Assembly: GCA_963678675.1 (NCBI GenBank)
Contig: OY783193.1
Coordinates: forward strand, 15,823,746-15,887,745
Direction of reading: 5' to 3'
Source: Xiphydria camelus
Taxonomy: Eukaryota > Arthropoda > Insecta > Hymenoptera > Xiphydriidae
Length of the DNA: 64,000 nt
Position numbers and translations under genes: made by a program. Position 1 is the stretch's first letter; the number at the start of each line of letters is the position of its first letter. Positions 1 through 11,359 of this stretch are shown piece by piece. The notes under the pieces were generated by a model. The model saw only the letters and a program-made list of their open reading frames with translations. It searched no databases and was not told the origin of the DNA.

Positions 1-117
1 CTAATACTTCTTGTATCACTTTAAATTATGGACATTTCTCATTACATTTCTCATTAAGATTCAGTTATTAAACTGACATTTTTGGTTAATATAAGTCTAT
101 GTCTATAATTAAGGAAA

Positions 118-1156
118 ATGGGACGCGACAAGTTGTTTTTTCGATTTGTAATCGTACACTATTTTGATTTTAAAAAAGTGTTGCTGCAGCTCATCAATTA
201 CTTGTGCAAACGCATGCTGAATCTGCTCCACCAGAAACAGTATGTAGAGACTGGTTTCGTCGCTTCAAAATTGGAAACTGTGATGGTCACGACAAATAAC
301 GGCCAGGTTAAATAAAGAAGTTCGAAGACGAACAACTGCGAGCTGTATTGGAAGAAAACCCTATTGAAACGCTCTGAGAATTGGCTCAAAAGCTTCAAGT
401 CGATACGAATCTATAATTTCACGACGTCAACATGCCTTGGGAAAGATTGAAAAACAAGGAAAGTGGCTGTCACGTGAATTGATCGAAAATGCCATTGCTA
501 ATCGTCTAAACATCTCGATTTCTTTGCTTGCAAAGCATAAAAAGAAAAGTTTTTTTATGGCGTATCGTAACCGGTGACGAGAAATAGATCTATTTCGATA
601 ACCCAAAACGCAAAAAAACATGGGTTGATCCTGGCCAACCATCAACGTCGATACCAGAACGAAACATCCACGGTCATAAAACAATGCTTTCAATTTGGTG
701 GGATATTTGGAAGGTGTCGTTTATTATGAGTTGTTGAAACCGAATGAAACAATTACTACCGAACGTTATCAACAATAATTGGAGTGCTTAAATGATAATT
801 TGTTGCAAAAACGACCATCAATTGCATCAAATCGCCGAAAAGTGATTCTTCTTCACGATAACGCTCGGCCTCATGTTGCTTGAGCCGTGAAAGAAACATT
901 GATGGAGCTTGAATGAGAAGTTCTCCCGCACCCGGCGTTTTTTTCAGACTAGCCCCAAGTGATTGTCATTTATTTAGATCGATGCAACATGACTTGGAAG
1001 ATACACACTTCCATAATTACCAAGAAGTCAAAAATTGGGTTGCTAAGTGGATTAGTTCAAAAAGTAGACAATTATTTCGTTGCGGAATTCAACTTCTGCC
1101 AGAAAAGTGGGAAAAAGTTATAGCTTCCGAAAAGGCAAATTCAATACTTCGATTGA
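118..1156 (+). pseudogene. mariner transposase, decayed
   Basis: This is a broken gene for a mariner-type (D,D34D) cut-and-paste transposase, read across several frames. The order of family motifs is intact: an N-terminal helix-turn-helix stretch, the linker GKIEKQGKWLSREL where active copies have a WVPHEL-like motif, TGDEK with the first catalytic Asp (the usual Trp after it is a stop), MLSIWWD, LLHDNARPH with the second Asp, and LAPSDCHLF. The third Asp region has lost one base: the frame shifts between SD and LAPSD near 945-955. The end QYFD followed by TGA at 1154-1156 matches the usual mariner C-terminus. Several in-frame stops and at least two frameshifts make it inactive. I could not place convincing terminal inverted repeats; the left one may lie outside the window. 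The mariner assignment is secure, the subfamily is not. Confidence 0.9.
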
Positions 1157-1452
1157 GGTATTCACACATTTTATTACGACATAATGTTTTAAAAACAGGA
1201 AAGAAACAGCGGCTTTCAATGCAACCCCCTAATATATCTGGTTATATTAGTATCTGTACAGTTATAAATTTGTAAATAGAAATATGTCCTCTGCAGAAAT
1301 TCTTGAAAATCAGCTCAAATTTCAGCGCACCTGGATGAAACTGTAAAAATTGTTGGTTTCTTTTTTGCGTGTAGACACGTCACATATTTTTATCTCAGCT
1401 TCGTATAGGCTATAGGAGGGTTACGTATTTTTCGTCAAATCCTGTAGCTATA

Positions 1453-1651
1453 CAGTTAGGAATTTTGTGTTGGAATCGGTCCACCCATTTTTGTATACTA
1501 AAATCAATCGATTCTTCGTATTAATCCACCATTTTTGTGTGTTAATTTTTGTGTTAAAAGCAGCATAAAAATGTTAAAATGAATATAAAGGATTAGTTGA
1601 TCTTAATATACAAAAATTGGTGGACCGATTCCAACGCAAAATTCTCAACTG
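1453..1651. mobile_element. MITE with about 50-bp terminal inverted repeats
   Basis: The two ends are inverted copies: the left starts CAGTTAGGAATTTTGTGTTGG, allowing a few mismatches to the reverse complement of CCAACGCAAAATTCTCAACTG on the right, and the pairing continues through GGAATCGGTCCACC and ATTTTTGTATA. The centre is AT-rich and non-coding. The left flank is TA but the right flank is TT, so the target duplication is not certain. It carries no gene. Confidence 0.75.
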
Positions 1652-4020
1652 TTTACACTGTTAAAAGTTTCTTTAATTTTCCGACACGATAATACGTAAG
1701 TGTGTCTATTCACGAAATTACACTCTTAATTTTGAGGAACGAGTATTTATTTTAATTCTAAGTATAACAATTTCGCAAAATTCTGATCTTTTTTTAATTT
1801 TAAAGCATAACCTTACAAAAACCCATAATCCATGTGACACTTTTCTGAAATTCAAGGAAAGTATAGGTACTGATTGTGTGACCATCTTGTCACAATCATT
1901 CCAGTTCGATAATCGGCATCGGTTTGTTATAGTTGTTATGACTATCTAACCGGAACTAAAAAATAGTTGTGACAACTGTGATGAACTAGTGCTGATTACG
2001 AAACTCGTGTAGTTGTCACAAAAATGCGGTTACCACAACTTCTTTTCTTTCCATGTATATATTACATGATATTTAAGCCATATTTTTGTTTGATAAAAAT
2101 TTCGGTATTTTCCTGAAGTTTCAGCTAATTATATTTTTAACAGTATATGCCTGAATTGGATATTACCGTGAAAAGTATCGATAAAATTATCTCGGGCGCC
2201 CTAGTTAAGTTCTTAAGCCAGTGATAAAGTAACTTTTTTCTTGTGGAAGCCTCGATAATTATACCTATAACTACACGCGCTCAAAGTAAAAATGTGTAGC
2301 ATACCGAGCCGGGACCCCGTTAGGCAATTTCGACGCGGATTGCTATCGGGCCAGTAATGACTCATACAAAATATCCCGCTGGTAACACAAAAACTTAAAG
2401 GAAATTACCGATTGTGAAAACAAGCGGACAAACACCTAGCCGCGGGGCTTCGACATTTTTCTCCTCGAGGTAGGAAAGGCGCCGGCGATATTTCGCGCGA
2501 GAAGCGACGATTGGGCGAGGAAGAACGATTTCATCAGGGCGAGCAAGGAGAAAAAGGGTCGTCATGGTGGATCGTCGCATTCGATATTTCCACGACGGAG
2601 AGATTTTTTAGAGGACGGCGTGTCAAAAATCTTAAAAGGACGGAAAATGTGTAGAGTAACGAACGGCGATGTCGATGTAGAGGGACGAGAGATTCAACCT
2701 GATTTCATTTCTCGGATCGCCACATAAAATGAACTTGCGTATAAGGTAAAAGTGAGATCAGACGCCTCGGTTTCTCTTTAATTTTGAACGCGATTATCTC
2801 AGAACGCACTGGAGATACGTGAAAAATCAAAGGAAGCTTTTTTTGTATTAAAAACATAAACAAATGTTTTTTACTTAAACTTTTTTTCGATATCTAATTG
2901 TTTTTAAAATAACCATTAATCAATTTTTTACTCGCGCTAAAACCGATGCGTTAATCCCACTTTTACCCTATTTACACATCGAGATTTACTGTCTTTTCAA
3001 TTGCAGCCGACGCGACCGAACGCAATTCTGTGAATGGTCCTTTTTCTCGGCACGCGAGGATGACATTCACGCGTGGTTCACTCACTCGCTCTTTCACTCG
3101 CTCGCGGTCTCGCGGGCCGACGAAGTGCATGAAGTTATAAAAGCGGTTCTTACATAATCCTCGCAACCTGTCCTCTCGAGCTGGCCTCCTACGTGTCATA
3201 TTCGCTCTCCCGTATGGACAGACGTACACGTGTAGGTAGAAGTCCATTTCAAGCACGTACACGTTATATTTGTATATCCGCGCAAACGAGTGTGACGTTT
3301 CGAATATTGGATCCGTTGTACCGTGAACTTTGCATAGAAAACCTACGCCTATAGAATTCCGTGGATTATTGCTTCTCTGCTGATAGTGAAATTGATATCG
3401 CCACTGTGACAATGAAATTTGATATCGTTCCTTTGACAGTGAAATCGATACGTTGCCTTCCTTTTCGGTAGCGACGATGGAATATCGGCAGAGTAGGGGC
3501 GGATACGAGTTCTTGGAAAATAAAAAGTGTCAGATCGAAGCTCGATAGGTCCCTCTGTATTCTTGTACCAGATTCCTCGACTGTTTCTTGTCCTGATACA
3601 ATAATAAGGACGATTTTGATGATACCAACTTGCCTTTAAGGGCCCTCTGTCAACATTGTTGCGACTGACAGTATTGAAAAATGTTCGCGAAAGATTTCAG
3701 TTAATTTCCAATCATTATTTTGCAGCGAAATAATTTGGAAACTATTCGGTATAATCCTTCACAGGTCGGAAAAAGGTTTTCATAAAGTATTATGACTAAA
3801 AATGTATTAATTGATTATTAAAATTGGAGCAGATAACTGTCACGACTGAGAATGTTTGAAATCGATTTGACAGGCACCAAAACTTTCAGCCAGATTAGAC
3901 ATATTGTGTACTTGCGGACAATGCGAGGTAATTTTCGTCCTGTGATTCACTGCGCACTCTCTATTGATTCATATATATTTTACTTCAATGTCTTGTTATT
4001 AGACAGTGTTATTACTCAGA
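1652..4020. other. No supportable gene
   Basis: AT-rich DNA, then a more CpG-rich part from about 2280 to 3560. Minus-strand open frames of 61 codons (2395-2580) and 146 codons (2972-3412) resemble no family and have no recognisable start or splice context, so I treat them as chance. A dispersed repeat lies at 1965-2040. Short repeats of the form GTGAAATTGATATCG occur at 3388-3450. Confidence 0.5.
1965..2040 (+). repeat. Dispersed repeat, second copy at 51012-51090
   Basis: The segment GTGACAACTGTGATGAACTAG followed by TGATTACGAAACTC and TAGTTGTCACAA is found again at 51012-51090 with scattered differences. It contains an internal inversion, GTTGTGACAAC against GTTGTCACAA, which suggests a degraded MITE family rather than a gene. 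Confidence 0.6.
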
Positions 4021-4044
4021 ATGTGGATGATCCCATATAGGGTC

Positions 4045-4200
4045 CCCAGCGCTGACAACAGGGCCAACACTTGACTGATGTTTGGTTACCAGTAATTGAC
4101 CAAGTATAGGTTGCCTATTATTGGGCCACCGATGGCAGATTTCAGGATGCCAGCTATTATTAATGGCGAATAAAGGCAGCCAGTGATAACCCATATCTGG
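4045..4200 (-). repeat. Degenerate TTGGCCCA motif array, left arm
   Basis: Read on the minus strand, a degenerate unit of roughly 24-30 bp recurs, of the form TTGGYCCAATAATnGGnAACC. The related array at 4685-4925 has the same kind of unit on the plus strand, so the two arrays face opposite ways, as in the subterminal arrays of other elements in this window. Confidence 0.5.
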
Positions 4201-4485
4201 ACCAATATTTGTGTACCAACAGTTTTTTGAACTGATTTTAGCAGATTCAATTACCGATTCTCAACTGTATGCCATCACTAGACCTCTGCTCGTATTACGG
4301 TAATCAACGTCTGTATTATCGTCGCGTTGGTATAATTATAAAAATGTAAACCTATTATCATGTAAAAAACATCGCGAATTTCGAAAAAAAACATATTAAT
4401 ATTAAACTGTCAATAACGATCCAGAATAAAATTAACATCACATTTAAAATCCAAAATAAGGTAAGTGTACCCAATATGGCAGGTA

Positions 4486-4672
4486 GCCCATGAAGGCGGT
4501 TAGCCCGAAGATGTTCGCGCCGGGTGATTTTACATCCTGATGGACGGAGATTGAAATTCAGTATTTGGAAGCACTTAGCACTTGGTGGTAGTAGCCTTTA
4601 CTATTAAAATATTGCAAAACTGGCTCTTTTGCCGAAATTTACGCATCGATGCTAAATACGTATGGCCTACCT
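4486..4672 (+). repeat. About 180-bp segment duplicated at 5877-6056
   Basis: The segment with ATGAAGGCGGTTAGC, GATTTTACATCCTGATGGAC and GAAGCACTTAGCACTTGG recurs in the same orientation 1.39 kb downstream with roughly 95 percent identity. This copy lies between the two TTGGGCCA arrays; the other lies outside them. No coding potential is shared. Confidence 0.8.
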
Positions 4673-4684
4673 TATTTATCATTG

Positions 4685-4925
4685 TTGGCCCATTTTCAGT
4701 AGCAACGATTGGGCCAATATAAGTCACCATCATTGGTTCATTATCAGTATCCACGGTTGGTCCAGTAAAAATTGCCACAGTTGGGCCATTGCAAACTACC
4801 GTTTATTGGACGGAGTTCTCATCCAGCTTTTTACCATAGCTGGGCCAGTAATGTTTGCCATTATTACGGTATTATCGGACGTCTGGCACCCAACGATAAT
4901 CCAGTGTTGGGCCAGTTGGGCAGAC
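4685..4925 (+). repeat. Degenerate TTGGGCCA motif array, right arm
   Basis: At least six copies of a unit close to 24 bp, such as ATTGGGCCAATATAAG followed by TCACCATC, lie head to tail with strong decay. Open frames of 93 and 73 codons across it are by-products of the repeat. With 4045-4200 it probably marks the two ends of one degraded transposon. Confidence 0.55.
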
Positions 4926-4989
4926 CGTTTTTCTGCCATCTAGTGAATATTTTGTTTCAGACCTTTCGCACGAACGCTACATGTCTTTC

Positions 4990-5870
4990 ATAGCCGTAAT
5001 AATCAATTTTTTCTCTGATTTGGATAACCGTAATATTCAGGAATGATATACTCTTCAGCGTTACTATATCAATGAGTTTCACTATTTTACCGACAGCGAA
5101 ACCATTCTCAAATGTCGCGCGAGAAGTTTCTTCTATGGATTTTCATAATCCCTAGAACTGATGGAGAGCCTTTAAACATCTATTTCCCTCTTATCACCTA
5201 CTTACTAAATTATTCATCCAATTGAAATAAAATGCGTGATAAGCGAATCAACAACTACGTTTCTCCTGTATTTTTTACGAGAAAGCAAAAAATTCCTACA
5301 ATTCATCTTTTTCCTCTTTAACGTTGCTCCGTATTATTTTAATATCTTCCTAACCCTTCGTTACTCGGATTCAATAACGTCGATGATGCGCTTTGTGGTT
5401 TAACGATGACGACTGGAGCACCATCCTCCGATTCCGATGACACCGACTTGCTTTTAGACGTTATCGATCCACCGACCGCGTATTTATCAGCCGTCACGAA
5501 GGGCTTTTAAAAGTTTCACCTCGGACCCGTTGATCTCTCCCGGACCGTGACGATCGTCCATTACGAAAGGTCAAGTGAGGCGACGACGCTGGTGTTGTTC
5601 GAAATACAGAAAAACCACGTAATCGCGCAACGCATTGTGTCGGCACGGTGTTTTCGCAAAATGTCTAGATGTGTCGAGGATATGGGCTTCGGGAATAACT
5701 CTCGCGACCGATCCGAGTTCAGCTACATCAATACATCCATCGGCTAAATGGAGGGTCGAGCGAACGAAACCGAGATAAAGACCCGTGTTGAAATTTTAAA
5801 TTGGGCAAAACAGACTGGATATATTAATCGGCGTTATAGACGTGAATTGACGGTGCTCTTGACATTTTCG
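4990..5870. other. No supportable gene
   Basis: Mixed-composition DNA. A 34-codon frame at 5406-5510 has an acidic stretch, SSDSDDTD, and a 66-codon frame lies at 5547-5747. Neither resembles a known protein nor is bounded by clear splice signals. Confidence 0.4.
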
Positions 5871-5876
5871 GAAATT

Positions 5877-6056
5877 ATATGAAGGCGGTTAGCTCGAAGA
5901 TGTTCACGCCGGGTGATTTTACATCCTGATGGACGGAGATTGAAATTCAGTATTCGGAAGCACTTAGCACTTGGTGGTATTAGCCTTTGCTATTCAAATA
6001 TTGCAAAACTGGCTGTTTTGCCGAAATTTACGCGTCGATGCTATATATGTACGTAT
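5877..6056 (+). repeat. Second copy of the 4486-4672 segment
   Basis: Direct repeat of the upstream segment with single-base differences, for example TCGAAGATGTTCACGCC for CCGAAGATGTTCGCGCC. A 152-codon frame begins inside it at 5913 and runs to 6371; because the other copy does not keep that frame, I do not call it a gene. Confidence 0.8.
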
Positions 6057-6680
6057 GGTGATAATTCTCGTACGGTTTACAACGCGGAGAAAAATGTCGG
6101 CAAAATGTTAGAATTGAAATACTTGATTAGTAACGGTTGTCACATTTTTCTCTCCGGAGGTCATTTAGAATTTGTAATATACAGTAGGAGACGCCTATTA
6201 TTTCGCCGTTTGATCATTTCGCCATCCCCTGCTTTCTTGCCCCACTCCGATTCCTTGCAGAGAGGAGAACCGAAGTTAGTACGGCCTATTGCAGACGCAC
6301 ACTATTATGCAGGCCCGTCTTATGTGCTAATAAGTCGGACACGAAGTGTACATGTACCTCTGATCATTTAACAGCCAGGCCTCTGGTCGTGTTTCTTATT
6401 ATTTCGCCAGTCCCCTCCCGCGAGTGGCGAAATATCATGGTGGGCAACATCCCGAGCCTTTTCCAGGTTTTCCAGACCTAATATAGGACATTTTTAGATA
6501 TACTTTTCAATAACAATGATACGTTTTCAGCTATTAAATAAGGCTTCTGTACCCGAACTATGAGCCCCCATAATTGTCTTGTCACGAGACTTAATCCACA
6601 ATGATTTCTTTCTTTATTACGCTTAAAAAAGTAAGAGAGTGCACGATTAAAAAAGATGTACATACAGGGTCATAGGCTGT
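6057..6680. other. No supportable gene
   Basis: Contains several copies of ATTTCGCC and its complement between 6195 and 6435, possibly an eroded repeat, but no paired ends that I can define. Confidence 0.4.
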
Positions 6681-6681
6681 A

Positions 6682-6911
6682 CAGTATGTCCGAGAGCAAA
6701 GTATACAAAGGGACTTGTAATTTTATGTTGATTACCGTAGTACTTTTTCGTGATTGAAACTGCGCTTGCGCAATTTTTTTTGCGTACCAAGGCACATGCT
6801 GTCAAAAGTTCCACATATATGTACATTAACGACAATAACGTCCGTGTTTGTACTACAGCAATCATCATAAAACTACGGGTCCTTTTGTATACTTTACTCT
6901 CGGACATACTG
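6682..6911. mobile_element. MITE, Tc1/mariner-type, TA target duplication
   Basis: Ends are CAGTATGTCCGAGAGCAAAG and its near-perfect complement; pairing extends about 45 bp and TA flanks both sides (6680-6681 and 6912-6913). TA duplication and CAGT-type ends are typical of Tc1/mariner derivatives. The MITE at 62224-62463 starts with the same ten bases, CAGTATGTCC. Confidence 0.9.
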
Positions 6912-9565
6912 TATATTTAACTTAGAAGTTATAGTGAGTGAAAATGCCGATTAACCTGAGTGAACACATTTATAGGAGCCTTTCTATCGCACATTCTCTA
7001 TCCGTCTTATATTAGTGCAGTTGAAGTGGGCGATTTGGAAACTCTATTCACTAGGATTAATTGGCGTTCTCACTCACACACGCGCGATTCCTATGTTGGG
7101 TATACAATCTATGACCTTGTAACATAAATGCGAAATATTTTTTCCAGGAATTCTTTCAAAATTCCAAGACATTTCCAGACTATAAAAAATCCATGGCTTC
7201 TCCAAGACTTCCAGAATGTCTAGAATTGCTGACCACTCTTAATATCTAACAGGCGTCCTACTATTCTACTATTTTGTTATGAATGTTGAAGAAAAGAAGC
7301 ATATTTCCATGTGTGATTCAAAACCGAATGGAAGGATGACGACGGCGATAATGTTTATGGTGAATGTCACCTTTCTGGAGGATACTATTTAAAGGTTAAT
7401 CAGAGATATTAGTGTTCAGACATTTCTTCGCAGTTAGAATCCGTGATCGCTGCTGCGCGAAAACTGTTATACGATACACGTTCAGAAAATAAAAACCGAT
7501 TGATAGAATCAATAGTCTCACACCAAAAAAAGAGTTGAAAATTATCTTTTTCATATACCGATCTTGTGCAGTTTTTTCCAAATAGTTTTTTCAATGTTAA
7601 ATAGAATTCATAAAGTATCTAGTGAATTGTCGTAATTGTTTTAGTGATTGCTTGTGATTATATTAAAGAGCAGCTTTTAGCATTATCGTATGCCGGCAAA
7701 GTTGACACAAATCAGTAGTACCGAAAAATCTCTTTTTCTGCTTATTTTTACGCGCCGAAATCAATTTTAATCGATCGTATTTAAGAATTACCAGGCTGCT
7801 AATTCGCGGCTTTTTTATTTTTAATCGTCTAAAAATTTATTATTAGATTAAGAAAATTGCAAACGATGCCCATTACTATTCATGATGGCGAACAAATTTT
7901 GGTAGGCGATAGCATTTTGAGCAGTATTAGACTTATTCGTATAGGTACTTGCAATCAATTCGTCCGCGCTAGCGGCTTTTAAATTATTTCGTTAAATTCA
8001 ATAAAATTTCTTCCATAGCCGCTATCTTCGTAATGTTATTTCAGTACATATGACAAATATGGTGTATTTTCGATTTCTTGACTTTTCAAAAATATTAAAC
8101 TTTATTTAAGGCACACTAGCAAATGTGATCGAATACCGATTCATCGATTTTCATCTGTTAAATCGGTGTATCCTGATCAACTATCTATCACCCGAGAAAA
8201 ATTCCTGTAAACTATTTCTAAAGTCTCCAAAATTGAAAGATGCCCCTTAAAGATGAATAAAAAATTCGAAAATTTCGCCAATTGCCAAATTCGATCAGTG
8301 GTGCGATTTTCAAACGCTAAAGATATCCGTCCAGTAGAAATTCGCAGGCAGATTCTCGAAGTGCACGATGAAAATGTTACAAGCGAAGGAAATATGAGAA
8401 AGAGTTAGCATTTGGAAATCATCTCGTCGATTGTGCACTTATAGAAATGCGTGAATTTTACGAAAAAAAAAGAAAACAACCGATAAGAATTGGCACAAAC
8501 TATGAAACATCGACTGCCCTTGTCCACCTGCTTCAATCTGCGAGACCGCATCACGCATTAATGTCACGCATCGAATTGTTTATCGGATTAATGAATATTC
8601 ATCCGGGCAGGCCTACTTTACCAAAATTGTCGCCCAGTTCTATAGGCGCGGAAAGGCGAGGTCAACCTCGTCGTATCTTTCCTGCGCTACCGTCACATCA
8701 GGTCGTTAAATTACTTAATATCTCGTAATATTATTTAATCGGGATGAGCGAGCATCCCCCACTTGCGCACAGTCGGTTTCTTATACAATCTCGGTCGATT
8801 ATTATTTAACATTAACGCAATATTTGGGCGCGAATTATATGGGACTTCCAAACGAGGGAATGCGTTATTCTTATACGCACCGTGGCCGCGCGTCGAGTTC
8901 CGTGTACTTTCACGCGGTATTTTTTCATTTAATATATGTACGCGGAATCGTTATTTCGCAGTTACGCAATTACTGGGAGTTTCGATGTCCGACACGAATT
9001 GCGGTGTACGTGCAGACGTTCTCGATGTAGCCGCGTCCTTGTTGTGATTGGAAGGTGTGTCTTATTAGCTTGCACTGGAAAAATACTGCCACAGCAGCTA
9101 TAGCGATACAATTAATTTCTACAGCAATATTTTCGGTTCTCGCATAGAATAGAACGGACGAGATTATATAATAACTGGCATATCTATATGTTTCTCTTAA
9201 TCCGATGAATTTATCATCGATAGTTTTCACCTATAACATTAACCCTGTTATTTGGTTACCAACTTTGTCATTTGCATGCCAATCTTTATATTTAGATACT
9301 TACTTTAATATTCATCATTAAACGATGCGGTGGAAATCGAAAAATAGATACAGTCTTTACAATGGTATTCGAGTGTACGTAATCGAACTTTAATGAAAGT
9401 CAATAGTCGGATATCGAGTAACGAGCTTTCAAAGAAATGATGCAAAGTGGATTCGCGAATTTAAATAGGAAACCTGTTTATTTTGGGCACTAGATTCTCT
9501 GGGAGCCCCCGCTTTGATGGCCTTGAGCGCCAACCTATTCAACGTGAAGCGCATCTACCATGTGA
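6912..9565. other. No supportable gene
   Basis: Mostly AT-rich DNA. Frames of 60-94 codons at 7396-7594, 8447-8728, 8763-9047 and 8970-9230 overlap one another on both strands and match nothing I recognise. No paired repeats were found. Confidence 0.45.
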
Positions 9566-9570
9566 GGCTA

Positions 9571-9755
9571 AACTTAATTGCCAGGAAAGAAACGTCAATC
9601 ACTATTATTTATAAAGTTTTGGCCAACATCGATATAAGACTGTGTTACAGATAAGAATGTAACCTTCAACAAAGTATCATATAAATATGAGCTAAAAGCT
9701 CATAGATACTAAGATAAAAAATAGTGATTGAAATTTCTTTTCCTGGTGAGTAAGT
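9571..9755. mobile_element. MITE of the CCAGGAAAGAAA family, copy 1
   Basis: Inverted ends around GCCAGGAAAGAAACGTCAATC and its complement, with TA on both sides. A second copy lies at 18271-18460 and is similar throughout, including a few bases outside the TA, so the true ends may lie slightly further out. The right end abuts the next MITE. Confidence 0.8.
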
Positions 9756-9757
9756 TA

Positions 9758-9944
9758 AGAGCCGGTTTTACCAACACGGTATAAACGCGGTATAGCGCTA
9801 TACTGAGAATAACCAGCAACAAGCCTTATGGTTATTCTCAGTATAGCGCTATACCGCGTTTATACCGTGTTGGTAAAACCGGTCCTTATGGTTATTCTCA
9901 GTATAGCGCTATACCACGTTTATACCTGTTGGTAAAACCGGCCC
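9758..9944. mobile_element. Palindromic MITE (GRGCCGGTTTTACC ends), copy 1
   Basis: A near-perfect hairpin of 58-bp arms (about 9759-9816 and 9829-9886) built on GGTATAGCGCTATAC, followed by a second copy of the right arm (9887-9944). TTA lies on both sides (9755-9757, 9945-9947), as in PIF/Harbinger elements. It sits on the last bases of the neighbouring MITE, so it probably inserted into that terminal TTA. A simpler copy is at 52988-53113. Confidence 0.85.
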
Positions 9945-10542
9945 TTAGCCTCATTTGATATGTTGGTTCCTACCGTTCACTAGTTACGCCTCCCGACGCA
10001 ATTTATGTATTCTGGGCAGTCTTCCCACAGCTGTGCCCAGGATAGATAGATTTTATCGTAGGGAAAAGTAGCCGATTTGTGCGCACTTGAGGAAAATATA
10101 TTGCCGTGAAGTGATTTTTGGAGTTGGAATGAATACCTATATAAGCATGCGAATAGAAGCTCCAAATATTCTTTCATCATTATATATCCTTATGTTGAAA
10201 AATGTTTCATTAGCTGATGTTTTATTTAGTAAAAAGAAAAAAAGTGCAAAAGCGAAAGATCTCTCGTGTATCGGGTAATTGTGCGCAGAACAAAAAACAT
10301 AGGAAATAACTAAACGAAGTGAATGTTTCATGGAATATTAATACAGAGACGGGAAAATGTTTTCGGCGAATGTTTATTCTATTGAAAGTTAATAACAAAA
10401 TTAGGAAAGTTACTTCCTCAAACAAGATTTAAAGATATATGTAATTTTCAGCTTCATCCGTTTGCCCTCTTTAGGTAGATACGTCTGATCTAACAATATA
10501 ATCCGAGAATATGCGAAAACAGTTAGAAATAGTCATACATAT
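9945..10542. other. No supportable gene
   Basis: AT-rich DNA; short overlapping frames on both strands from 9980 to 10425 are taken as chance. Confidence 0.4.
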
Positions 10543-11359
10543 TGTCACGTCACGGACAACTAGATTTACTACTAACTATCAATTCGGGGAAAACAATAGG
10601 GATCATCGATACAATCAACACATTTTATATCGCAAAAGAATATTCTGTTGCTACTAACCTTTCTTTGACTTTCGATCTCTCTCTCTCGGGTTGCCGTGTG
10701 GTCCTTGCTAGGAGGACTGGATCTCTCTCTCTACTCTCTCCTTACGGCTTTCCTTTCTCGATTACTTGCAAAGGACTGGGCGACACGAATCACAACACCG
10801 ATTGGTTAACGGATTTTATTTTTAAGCAACTAATGAACTTGATACAAAGCCACAAACACTGATCTGATTACAATCAAATTCGCACTGGAAACTCAACTAA
10901 ATTTCTGCACTAAGATTCTGCTTAAATTCTGCGCTAAGATTCTGCACTAAAAACTTGCACTAATCTAATTGATACTGGAAGCTGAGCTAATATTCTGCAC
11001 TCTCTGATTAGAGAGACTCTTTTTATTCCACTTTCGCGGGGGTGGTTCCTATCCCTGTTCCGGTGGGGCGACCAATGGTCAAGCTTGATTCTTCGTCCTA
11101 GGTGGGGTCCAGCCTGACGTTTTGCAAAGGGGGGGAAGAAGATGCCTTGATCTAGTTTTTGGTGGCACGTGCATCACTGAGGGCTTCGCGGAACTTCCGG
11201 CCTCTCGCGCCGATAACACGTCGTTATTGCGTCCCATAGAGTGTGATGAAGTTATGATCTGTTGAAGGCTCCTTGAAGGGTTTCGCTTTCCGTTTCGTTC
11301 GTCGCTGAGTAGGAGAGTGTTTATTCCTGTTTGGGATTTGATCTGTCCGGGCTGTTACA
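10543..11359 (-). mobile_element. Candidate solo LTR
   Basis: Read on the minus strand the segment starts TGTAACAGCCCGGACAGATC and ends GTGACGTGACA, i.e. TG...CA ends as in Ty3/gypsy-like LTRs. Inside are a TATA-like GAATAAAAAGAG and, further on, AAAATAAAA as a possible polyadenylation signal, plus short repeats of TTCTGCACTAAGA. No internal retrotransposon sequence adjoins it. The five bases on either side do not match (CATAT and TGATT), so the target duplication is missing or the ends are misplaced. The 106-codon frame at 10542 lies within it and is not considered a gene. Confidence 0.5.

Noticed and set aside
2972..3412. 146-codon minus-strand frame
   Set aside because: No domain, no related frame elsewhere, moderate CpG content that lowers stop frequency.
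5406..5510. 34-codon frame with an acidic SSDSDDTD stretch
   Set aside because: Too short and no splice or family support; an exon cannot be shown.
5913..6371. 152-codon frame
   Set aside because: It starts inside a duplicated segment whose other copy does not keep the frame.
6190..6440. Palindromic ATTTCGCC cluster as a transposon end pair
   Set aside because: The copies do not align into matching arms beyond 10-12 bases.
10542..10862. 106-codon frame
   Set aside because: Lies inside the candidate LTR, on the opposite strand to the element.
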